Shown here: in pieces, positions 1 to 5,699 of the stretch
How the letters are laid out: every line of letters begins with the position of its first letter
Position numbering within the stretch: the stretch's first letter is position 1
Origin: an uncultured Collinsella sp.
GTDB lineage: Bacteria; Actinomycetota; Coriobacteriia; Coriobacteriales; Coriobacteriaceae
Direction of reading: 5' to 3'
Assembly (NCBI GenBank): GCA_902494565.1
Contig: CABUTN010000042.1
Location: forward strand, 1-14,057
DNA: 14,057 bases
The notes under the pieces: generated by a model
What the model was told of the DNA's origin: nothing
The model's input: the letters and a program-made list of their open reading frames with translations, nothing else
Database searches by the model: none
Made by a program: the position numbers and the translations under genes

Positions 1-1850
1 GCTGCCAGCACAAGTATCAGCAACTTAATGCCCAGCGCAAAGATGATGTTCTGCCAAACAATCGTCATGGTCTTGCGCGCCACGCGGATCGCGCGCGAGA
101 TGTTGGACGGCTTGTCATCCATGAGCACGACGTCCGCCGCCTCAATTGCGGCGTCCGAGCCCATAGCGCCCATGGCGATGCCAATGTCTGCGCGGGTAAG
201 CACGGGTGCGTCGTTGATACCGTCGCCGACAAAGGCGAGCTTGCCCTTGCCGTTCTCGCTCGCGAGCAACGCCTCAACACGCTCGACCTTATCGCCCGGC
301 AGCAGCTGCGCGTGGAACTCGTCGAGACTGAGTCGCTTGGCCACAGACGCCGCAACCTCCTCGCGGTCGCCCGTGAGCATGACGGTGCGCTTGACGCCGG
401 CGGCGTGCAGGTCGCTGATCGTCTGCTCGGCATCGGCCTTGACGGTGTCGGCAATTACAATGTGGCCGGCATAGATGCCATCGACCAGCACGTGAAGGAT
501 CGTACCGACGACCTCGCAATTGGGCGCTTCGACGCCGGTCGCTGCGAGCATCTTAGCGTTGCCGACGACGACGTGCCTGCCGTCGATGTTCGCCGTCACG
601 CCATGGCCCGCGTCGTTGGTGGAGTCGCTTACGCGCTTGGGGTCGAGTTCGTCCTGGAAGGCGGCGCGCACCGACTGCGCGATGGGATGATCGGAGAATG
701 ACTCAGCGAGGGCTGCGACCTCAAGCAGCGATTGCTCGGTATAGCCGGCTTCGGGGTGTACTGCCACGACCGAGAACGTGCCGTTGGTGAGCGTGCCGGT
801 CTTGTCGAAGACGACGGTGTCCACGTCGGCGAGCGTTTCGAGGTAGTTAGAACCCTTGATGAGAACGCCCAGCTTGGATGCGCCGCCGATGCCGCCAAAG
901 AAGCTGAGCGGCACGCTGATCACGAGCGCGCACGGGCAGCTGACGACCAGGAAGGTCAGGCCGCGCAGGATCCAGTCGGACCAGGCGCCGGTGACCAAGC
1001 CGCCGCCGAGCGCGAGTACCGCGGCCGCGCCGGTGACGGCGGGCGTGTAGACGCGGGCGAAGCGCGTGATGAAGTTTTCGGTGCGCGCCTTCTTTTCGCT
1101 GGCGTTTTCTACGAGCTCCAGGACGCGCGCGACGGTGGACTCGCCAAATGGCTTGGTGGTGCGCACGTGGATGAGCCCCGTCATGTTGATGCAGCCGCTG
1201 ATGATGTCGTCGCCGGACTTGGCGGGGCGGGGAACTGACTCGCCCGTGAGTGCGGCGGTGTCGAGCTGGGTTTCGCCTTCGACGATGACGCCGTCGATAG
1301 GCACGCGCTCACCGGGCTTGACCACGATCACGGTGCCGACGGCGATGTCATCGGGGAAGACCTGCTCGAGTGTGCCGTCGGGCTGCTCGACGTTAGCGTA
1401 GTCGGGCGCGATGTCCATCATGGCACTGATCGACTTGCGGCTCTTGCCCACGGCGTACGCCTGAAACAGCTCGCCGACCTGGTAGAACAGCATGACGGCG
1501 GCGCCTTCGGCCATGTGCGGGTCGGTATCGGGGAAGAGCACCATGGCAAACGCGCCGATGGTCGCGACGGCCATGAGGAAGCTCTCGTCGAAGGCCTTGC
1601 CGCGGCGGATGTTATTGAATGCCTTTTGCAGTACGTCGTAGCCGGCAATCAAAAACGGCACGAGGAACAGCACAAAGCTGGCGTAGATGTCGCCCGGGGT
1701 GCCGAATGCGGCAGTGAGGGTGCCGAGCTCATCGAGGGCGTACACCACGGCAAAAATGCCCAGCGCTACCAGGATGCGGTTGCGCTTATGCTCGAGTGAT
1801 TCTTTTTTCTTGCGCTTCTTCTTTTTCTTTTTGGGGTCGGTGGTGGCCAT
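1..1850 (-). CDS. P1B-type Zn/Cd-translocating ATPase, partial (C-terminus beyond window)
   Basis: Exports divalent soft metals (Zn, Cd, Pb) across the cytoplasmic membrane using ATP. The reading frame is open from the ATG at 1850 to the left edge, about 616 residues, so perhaps 30-40 C-terminal residues are missing. Visible landmarks are TGES (about 202-205, actuator domain), the metal-binding SCPC (304-307), the phosphorylation motif DKTGT (349-353), the SDHP nucleotide-domain motif (386-389) and GDGINDAP (542-549). NIIFALGIK near 601-609 carries the membrane lysine typical of Zn/Cd (P1B-2) pumps; the partner aspartate would lie outside the window. There is no N-terminal HMA domain or CxxC; residues 7-16 are almost all Lys/Arg. 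A GGGAGG ribosome site lies 9 nt before the ATG. The HMA domain appears to be supplied by the separate gene upstream, and an ArsR-type operator lies 26-41 bp upstream. zntA/cadA-like, but the exact metal cannot be fixed from sequence. Confidence 0.93.
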   Translation of the reverse strand, partial: MATTDPKKKKKKRKKKESLEHKRNRILVALGIFAVVYALDELGTLTAAFGTPGDIYASFVLFLVPFLIAGYDVLQKAFNNIRRGKAFDESFLMAVATIGAFAMVLFPDTDPHMAEGAAVMLFYQVGELFQAYAVGKSRKSISAMMDIAPDYANVEQPDGTLEQVFPDDIAVGTVIVVKPGERVPIDGVIVEGETQLDTAALTGESVPRPAKSGDDIISGCINMTGLIHVRTTKPFGESTVARVLELVENASEKKARTENFITRFARVYTPAVTGAAAVLALGGGLVTGAWSDWILRGLTFLVVSCPCALVISVPLSFFGGIGGASKLGVLIKGSNYLETLADVDTVVFDKTGTLTNGTFSVVAVHPEAGYTEQSLLEVAALAESFSDHPIAQSVRAAFQDELDPKRVSDSTNDAGHGVTANIDGRHVVVGNAKMLAATGVEAPNCEVVGTILHVLVDGIYAGHIVIADTVKADAEQTISDLHAAGVKRTVMLTGDREEVAASVAKRLSLDEFHAQLLPGDKVERVEALLASENGKGKLAFVGDGINDAPVLTRADIGIAMGAMGSDAAIEAADVVLMDDKPSNISRAIRVARKTMTIVWQNIIFALGIKLLILVLA

Positions 1851-1875
1851 GACTCGTATCCTCCCATTTGAATGA

Positions 1876-1891
1876 ATGAACACTCGCTCAT
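1876..1891 (-). promoter_or_regulatory. ArsR-type operator upstream of the metal ATPase
   Basis: An imperfect dyad, ATGAACACTCGCTCAT, followed by ATAAT. It matches the TGAAC...GCTCATATAAT pattern of the two operator copies upstream of the arsR-like gene. It lies between the hma terminator and the ATPase start, as expected for an independently repressed promoter. The promoter itself is weak by eye: the best minus-strand match is TTGCCG, an 18-nt spacer and TTATAT. Confidence 0.7.
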
Positions 1892-1906
1892 ATAATTTCG
1901 CGAGCA

Positions 1907-1929
1907 AAGGCCGCGGCAAGCGCGGCCTT
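1907..1929 (-). terminator. Hairpin terminator after the HMA gene
   Basis: A perfect 9-bp stem (AAGGCCGCG/CGCGGCCTT) with loop GCAAG begins about 20 bp beyond the hma stop codon. On the minus strand it is followed by only a short T run, so it may be an inefficient terminator. It separates the arsR-hma unit from the ATPase. Confidence 0.6.
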
Positions 1930-1950
1930 GCAGGTTGGCGTAAACCTGGG

Positions 1951-2169
1951 CTAGAGAATGATCTCGCAGTCCGGCTCGGCGTCGGCCGTAAACTCAACAA
2001 CGCGGTTGAGCACCTCGTCGAACTCAGCATCATCGGCCTCGAGCGTCAGCTTCTGGGTCATAAAGTTGACGGACACGGATTTGACGCCCTCGAGTTTGGC
2101 CAGCTCGTCCTGAAGCTCGCGCGCACAGTTGGCGCAATCGATCTCATCGAGCTTGTACTGCTTTTTCAT
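1951..2169 (-). CDS. Free-standing HMA-domain metallochaperone
   Basis: A 72-residue single-domain protein of the heavy-metal-associated (HMA, ferredoxin-like beta-alpha-beta-beta-alpha-beta) family. The metal site is the IDCANCA segment with Cys12 and Cys15 (CxxC). The rest has the expected alternation, including GVKSVSVNF and EFDEVLNRVVE. An acidic tail (DAEPDCEIIL) with a third cysteine is typical of HMA units that serve Zn/Cd pumps rather than Cu pumps. AAAGGA lies about 8 nt before the ATG. It sits 62 bp downstream of the arsR-like gene, probably in the same transcript, and just upstream of an ATPase that lacks an HMA domain. I infer that it delivers metal to, or regulates, that pump. 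A copper chaperone (CopZ-like) is less likely because copper-type HMA sites usually read MxCxxC. Confidence 0.88.
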   Translation of the reverse strand: MKKQYKLDEIDCANCARELQDELAKLEGVKSVSVNFMTQKLTLEADDAEFDEVLNRVVEFTADAEPDCEIIL

Positions 2170-2231
2170 GGTGGGTTCCTTTCCCGTTTTTGCGGCTTGG
2201 GTGCAGGCCGCGCTGGTACCGTGGTTGGTTG

Positions 2232-2597
2232 CTATTCGCAGATATGGCTCATGCCCTGGTTGAGCATGGTGTAGACGTGGTCGTCGGCGAGCGAGTATAG
2301 GATATTGCGCCCGTCGCGCCGGAATTTAACCAGGTGCGACTGCTTGAGTGTGCGCAGCTGGTGCGACACCGCGGACTGCGAGGTTTCGGTCGCTTCGGCG
2401 ATGTCTGCCACGCAGAGCTCGCGGCCCATGAGGGCGTAAAGGATCTTGATGCGCGTGGTGTCGCTGAAGACCTTGAACAGGTCGGCGAGGTCGTAGAGAA
2501 GCTCCTCGTCGGGAAGGTCCTCGGGCGAGCAGGTGGTGGGGATCACTGGCTCGGTGGCCTCGGTGTCGGGTTTCGTTTCATCAACGCGGATGCTCAT
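2232..2597 (-). CDS. ArsR/SmtB-family zinc-responsive repressor
   Basis: A 121-residue winged-helix metalloregulator. The core runs from LFKVFSDTTRIKIL through ELCVADIAEATETSQSAVSHQLRTLK (recognition helix, about 61-85) to the wing (FRRDGRNILYSL). The last helix carries the alpha-5 metal site in exact family spacing: Asp105-x-His107-x10-His118-x2-Glu121, as in SmtB and CzrA, so zinc (or cobalt) sensing is likely. Cys23 near the N-terminus and Cys62 in the ELC motif could form a second alpha-3N-like site, as in SmtB. AAAGGA lies 8 nt before the ATG. It probably represses its own operon and the ATPase through the three operator copies, with metal binding releasing DNA. Confidence 0.93.
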   Translation of the reverse strand: MSIRVDETKPDTEATEPVIPTTCSPEDLPDEELLYDLADLFKVFSDTTRIKILYALMGRELCVADIAEATETSQSAVSHQLRTLKQSHLVKFRRDGRNILYSLADDHVYTMLNQGMSHICE

Positions 2598-2610
2598 TGC
2601 AATATCCTTT

Positions 2611-2634
2611 CATATGAACATGCGCTCATATAAT
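2611..2634 (-). promoter_or_regulatory. ArsR operator copy downstream of the transcription start
   Basis: One arm of a 24-bp inverted repeat and itself an imperfect dyad (ATATGA-8-TCATAT). It lies between the inferred transcription start (about 2637) and the ribosome site of the repressor gene, so a bound repressor would block initiation or elongation. Confidence 0.8.
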
Positions 2635-2643
2635 TTACTTTCG

Positions 2644-2671
2644 ATTATATGAGTGCATGTTCATATGTCAA
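2644..2671 (-). promoter_or_regulatory. Consensus sigma-70 promoter of the arsR-hma unit with embedded operator
   Basis: On the minus strand, a perfect -35 TTGACA (2666-2671), a 16-nt spacer and a perfect -10 TATAAT (2644-2649). The spacer contains the second operator copy (dyad core 2646-2665). Arms 2611-2634 and 2644-2667 match at 23 of 24 bases when inverted, with a 9-nt gap. This is standard steric-block autorepression for ArsR-family regulators. Confidence 0.85.
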
Positions 2672-2753
2672 TGACGTTCAGGTAATTCGTTGTACAAAAT
2701 GATGGGGAATAGTGGACGAGATCCCGGACTGAGCGTTTTTTGATAGTCGATGC

Positions 2754-2798
2754 CAAGGTGGGTACCCTCGTGCCGTGCAAAAAATGGAGTATTCTGCA
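2754..2798 (+). repeat. Left arm of a 45-bp imperfect inverted repeat
   Basis: The arm starts CAAGGTGGGTACCCT, then a 5-nt variable stretch, CGTGCAAAA, a 4-nt variable stretch, GAGTATTC, one variable base and GCA. The reverse complement of 2963-3007 has the same blocks at the same spacing: 37 of 45 positions agree by eye, and the outer 15 are perfect. Confidence 0.85.
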
Positions 2799-2962
2799 AC
2801 TATAGGGGTCCGCTAATTTATTGCAGGTCATATAATGCAGTTCAAGAGTTATCTTAGGGTGTTAATCCGATGAGTTCTTCCTCAAATGTTGCCTAACGCT
2901 CTCACGCAAGAGTGATTTCGCTTCACATTTGGATCCACTCGAGGGTGATAGACACCCGACCC

Positions 2963-3007
2963 TGCTGAATACTCGCAATTTTGCACGTCGCTAGGGTACC
3001 CACCTTG
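2963..3007 (-). repeat. Right arm of a 45-bp imperfect inverted repeat
   Basis: Partner of 2754-2798 in inverted orientation. It ends 10 bp from the stop codon of the DUF559-type gene. The arms enclose 164 bp with no recognised gene. The variable blocks fall at equal positions in both arms, which suggests a conserved structured or protein-binding element rather than a recent duplication. Confidence 0.85.
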
Positions 3008-3016
3008 TTAGCCGGC

Positions 3017-4207
3017 CTAGTCTCCGGCCCCGAAGACCCTGCCCTCGGGCGCGAGGCTGCTTGTTTGGGCAAATGATGGGCTGTCGGATTCGACAGTCTG
3101 CATGTCATCGATTGCCGGAACTTCATTAATTGTCGGGTCATCCAGCGTGATGCCTTCGAGCGTTGCTTTTTCGAGGTCGATTCGTTGGCGCTCTTCGGAA
3201 TCCTGGCGAAGCTCCTTCTGAATTCGCTTTTTCTCTTCTATAAACCTTCTGAGCACAAACTGTCTCAGGTCCTCTTGCATGATTTGAAAGTCTTTTGGCA
3301 GACGCGAGGGGCGTACGCCCTCTTTCCGCTGGATTGCTTCCATGACCCTAACAAAAGAGCTGGCATGCATAAAGGAATAACGGCTGACGGTGATGATTCC
3401 GTACCCCATGGACGCAAGTGCATTCTTGCGCTCCTCATCGATGGCGCGGTCTTCTTCCGCGTCATGATAAAAACCGTTGTATTCAATGTCTGTGCGAGAT
3501 TTCTTTAGATACGCATCCATAAAGAACTTTTTGCGTCTCGTGAGATTCTTTGCGGCAGTGGTGACCTGCACCTCGTAATCGGTCTCAATTCCCTTAATAC
3601 CAAGCCCTCCTTCGCTTTTGGGCAGCGTTAGCATCATGACAAAGGCTGTTTCCATAGGAGACCGGCATCCGTCGCGCACACATTGGATCGCCTTTCGGGC
3701 AAGGGCCAGACCGTCGCATCTGGTAATGGAATTAAAGAACTGCTTTAACCTCTCGGTCGAAGTGAGCGCGAAACGCTCGGTATAGGAGGTGGAAGAGTCG
3801 GTTCCAAGGGAATAAGCGCCGCACAGTTCAAAGTAGTACTCCACTAGTTCGCGAAAAGAAAGATAGGTGGCGGCCTGAAGTGCGCAAAGCTCAACGCCAA
3901 CAACGAAGATGCCATCTTTGAGCTCTATAAAGCGTGAGTTCGAGAATCGTTTTGAAGAAACGTGGCATTGACAGTTCACTGCATAGCGCGCATTCCTGCG
4001 ATCAAACACCATCACCTCGAGGGAATCATTTGCGTCGAGGGAAACATCATGTTTGGTGAGCCATTCTGCGGCTGCGTCAAGGAGCGTTCCGGTGGGACAT
4101 GATCCGTAAATCGCGGCAGGGTTACAGGACTCGATGCCTTTCGCAGACACCGAATGCGCGGCCTGGTAGACCGCTTTTGCAGTGGTATGTGACAATACGA
4201 TACTCAT
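3017..4207 (-). CDS. AbiEi-like protein with C-terminal DUF559-type nuclease domain (putative)
   Basis: A 396-residue protein. The N-terminal half (about 1-135) has the pattern of actinobacterial AbiEi/DUF559 proteins: VLSHTTA at the start, a region around ELKDGIFVVGVELCALQAA and a segment LVEYYFELCGAY. The middle has SPMETAFVMML and LPKSEGGLG (183-203). The C-terminal part resembles a Vsr/PD-(D/E)XK DUF559 domain: FFMDAYL (Asp231), DIEYNGFYH (Glu242, His248), IDEERKNALASMGYGIITVSR (257-276). Asn244 stands where many relatives have an acidic residue or serine. A charged, probably coiled segment (308-350) and an acidic tail follow. No ribosome site precedes the ATG; the start rests on the family-like N-terminus. 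No partner gene (for example AbiEii) is adjacent. Lower GC than its neighbours suggests horizontal acquisition. Function unknown; defence or toxin-antitoxin roles are inference only. Confidence 0.72.
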   Translation of the reverse strand: MSIVLSHTTAKAVYQAAHSVSAKGIESCNPAAIYGSCPTGTLLDAAAEWLTKHDVSLDANDSLEVMVFDRRNARYAVNCQCHVSSKRFSNSRFIELKDGIFVVGVELCALQAATYLSFRELVEYYFELCGAYSLGTDSSTSYTERFALTSTERLKQFFNSITRCDGLALARKAIQCVRDGCRSPMETAFVMMLTLPKSEGGLGIKGIETDYEVQVTTAAKNLTRRKKFFMDAYLKKSRTDIEYNGFYHDAEEDRAIDEERKNALASMGYGIITVSRYSFMHASSFVRVMEAIQRKEGVRPSRLPKDFQIMQEDLRQFVLRRFIEEKKRIQKELRQDSEERQRIDLEKATLEGITLDDPTINEVPAIDDMQTVESDSPSFAQTSSLAPEGRVFGAGD

Positions 4208-4558
4208 GCTATATATCGTGTCAGCTAATGCCGTGTTGATGGCGCTGAGTGGAAAAGTCGTTTTAGAGGTCTAGCCAAATGCTGTCCAAAAGCTTGACGC
4301 AATTATGGGTTGGTATGCCCTAAATAAAAGTTTTCGCAGCTTAGCTATAGCATATAACTACTCAATTGCCGCACATTTGATAGTGATGCATCACCATCCG
4401 ACAACGAATTACGTGTCGGGAATTGGTCGAAATCGTTCAAAATGAGGGTTCAGAATTTGTGATGGCAGATCTATCTGTGGAACGTAGGGCGGCCCCGCTG
4501 CGGGGTTTCCCGCTGCGAGACCGCTCGTGATCTACGTCGGAGTTTGGCGTAGACGTTT
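4208..4558. other. Gene-free segment with palindromes between two minus-strand genes
   Basis: About 350 bp, AT-rich in the part next to the DUF559-type gene. It holds a perfect 12-bp palindrome GTGATGCATCAC (4383-4394) and a hairpin CCGACA-10-TGTCGG (4398-4419). A TATATA just before the DUF559-type start (4210-4215) could be a -10 box of a leaderless transcript, but no good -35 was found. No coding region is supported. Confidence 0.5.
4493..4508. terminator. Small GC-rich hairpin after the exonuclease gene
   Basis: CCCCG-CTG-CGGGG followed by TTT on the plus strand, about 55 bp beyond the exonuclease stop. It lacks a T run in the minus direction, where a terminator would be needed, so the assignment is weak. 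A 9-bp direct repeat (CCCGCTGCG, 4494-4502 and 4510-4518) overlaps it. Confidence 0.28.
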
Positions 4559-5527
4559 CTACTTGGCAAACAGGTTCTTGAGGTTGAACTCGGCTTGGAC
4601 GGTGCGAAGCATGAGGTCGGTGTCGTCCAAGCCCAGATGCTGCTCGTTGGCGTCGGCGGCGAGGGTGCCGCGGCGGCGGGCCCAGTTCTCGAGCGCGGCG
4701 GGCGCGGATTCGCGGGGGAGCGAGCGCACGTCGGCGTCCAGGCTGCGGCAGATCTGGCGCGAGTCGATGACGATAATCTTACCCGCGCGGCGTGCCTCGG
4801 CGTAGCCGTCCAGGTGGATCTTGAACCAGCTGTCCTCAAAGGCGGCGTTGTGTGCCATGTACGGGTACTTCTTCATAAGCTTGAGCAGCTGCTTCTGCAG
4901 TTCCTTGTTCTCGCGGAATGGCTTTTTGCCGTCGATGTCGTCCCAGGTGATGTGGTGGATATTCGACAACGGCACATCCTCGCCGCGGTAGATGTCGGGC
5001 AGGCCGCAGTAGTGTGCCTCGGCGTCGTGCGGGACGGCGTCGCTGGTGAGCTCCATGATCTCCCAGCCCACGTTGATGATGTAGCCGCGCTCGGGTGCAC
5101 GGCCGGTGGTCTCGATGTCGATACCGAGCACGGTGCCCTGGATGGGCTTGCGGGCGTAGGCCACGCCGAGCGCGTCGCGGTCGCCGCGGATCTCGCGCAT
5201 GACCGACGCGGCGGTGCGCTTTTGCATCTTACCGATGGCCGCGCAGGTGTCGGCATCGGACAGGCCGCGCGAAAGCGTCGCGGGCGTCACGTTGCGTAGG
5301 CGTGCCTCGCCGATCTGGTCGCACAGGTCGCGGTTGCGGTCAGCCAGGTCGCGCACGGTGGCAAAGTCGAAGCTGGGGTCGCCCTCGGCGGTAAAGTATT
5401 CGGTTTCGAGCACCTTAAGGGCCTCCTCGCCCTTCTGGCGCTCGGACTCCATGGCGCCGTGATCGCCATAGATAAACATGGGAATAAACGGCTGGCGCTC
5501 GTATTCGAGTGCTTGTGAAACGTTCAT
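4559..5527 (-). CDS. DnaQ-like DEDDh 3'-5' exonuclease with extra N-terminal region
   Basis: 322 residues. The C-terminal 190 residues form an RNase T/DnaQ exonuclease domain. Exo I is GIDIETTG with Asp137 and Glu139, Exo II is AHNAAFEDSWF (226-235, Asp232) and Exo III is HLGLDD with His297 and Asp302. These five residues would bind two metal ions and hydrolyse the 3' end of DNA or RNA. Residues 1-130 are charged, mostly helical by composition, and match nothing I recognise. AAGGAG lies 7 nt before the ATG. It appears monocistronic and diverges from the metal exporter gene. The substrate is unknown; a proofreading subunit is unlikely given the extra region and isolated context, so a repair or RNA-processing nuclease is more plausible. 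Confidence 0.85.
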   Translation of the reverse strand: MNVSQALEYERQPFIPMFIYGDHGAMESERQKGEEALKVLETEYFTAEGDPSFDFATVRDLADRNRDLCDQIGEARLRNVTPATLSRGLSDADTCAAIGKMQKRTAASVMREIRGDRDALGVAYARKPIQGTVLGIDIETTGRAPERGYIINVGWEIMELTSDAVPHDAEAHYCGLPDIYRGEDVPLSNIHHITWDDIDGKKPFRENKELQKQLLKLMKKYPYMAHNAAFEDSWFKIHLDGYAEARRAGKIIVIDSRQICRSLDADVRSLPRESAPAALENWARRRGTLAADANEQHLGLDDTDLMLRTVQAEFNLKNLFAK

Positions 5528-5609
5528 ATAACTGCTCCTTGGATGGGCCGCGTCGTGCGGCTCAGGGTCATTAAGATGTGGCGAGATGATAGTTTACCAT
5601 GGGCAACTA

Positions 5610-5637
5610 TTGGCATCGCGCCTAGGACAATTACAAT
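5610..5637 (+). promoter_or_regulatory. Likely promoter of the metal exporter gene
   Basis: TTGGCA (5610-5615), a 16-nt spacer and TACAAT (5632-5637). The -10 is the end of the first of two 16-bp direct repeats. Inferred transcription start is near 5644. Confidence 0.5.
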
Positions 5638-5667
5638 ACCCTAGTTGACCGCTAGGACTTTTACAAT
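5622..5667 (+). repeat. Tandem 16-bp direct repeats in the exporter promoter
   Basis: CTAGGACAATTACAAT (5622-5637) and CTAGGACTTTTACAAT (5652-5667), 14 of 16 identical, 30 bp apart start to start (about three helical turns). Spacing on one face of DNA suggests a regulator binding site or duplicated -10 elements. The regulator is unknown. Confidence 0.6.
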
Positions 5668-5699
5668 GCTGCCGAAAGACACGAAAGGTTCCATCCGTC

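Larger units (their letters stand above)
2672..3016. other. Gene-free accessory segment containing an inverted-repeat element
   Basis: About 345 bp between the arsR promoter and the 3' end of the DUF559-type gene. It is AT-richer than its surroundings. The main structure is the 45-bp inverted repeat listed separately. The only open frame noted (56 codons, minus strand) lacks a ribosome site. No RNA gene was recognised; the GCG-TTTTTT at 2733-2741 has no convincing stem before it. Confidence 0.6.

Noticed and set aside
2733..2741. T run as a terminator
   Set aside because: No stable stem precedes it on either usable strand.
2661..2831. 56-codon open frame on the minus strand within the accessory segment
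   Set aside because: No ribosome site before the ATG, it overlaps the arsR promoter and operator, and its sequence has no recognisable protein pattern.
2828..2836. TCATATAAT, similar to the end of the ArsR operators
   Set aside because: It lacks the TGAAC half-site, so it is not a credible fourth operator.
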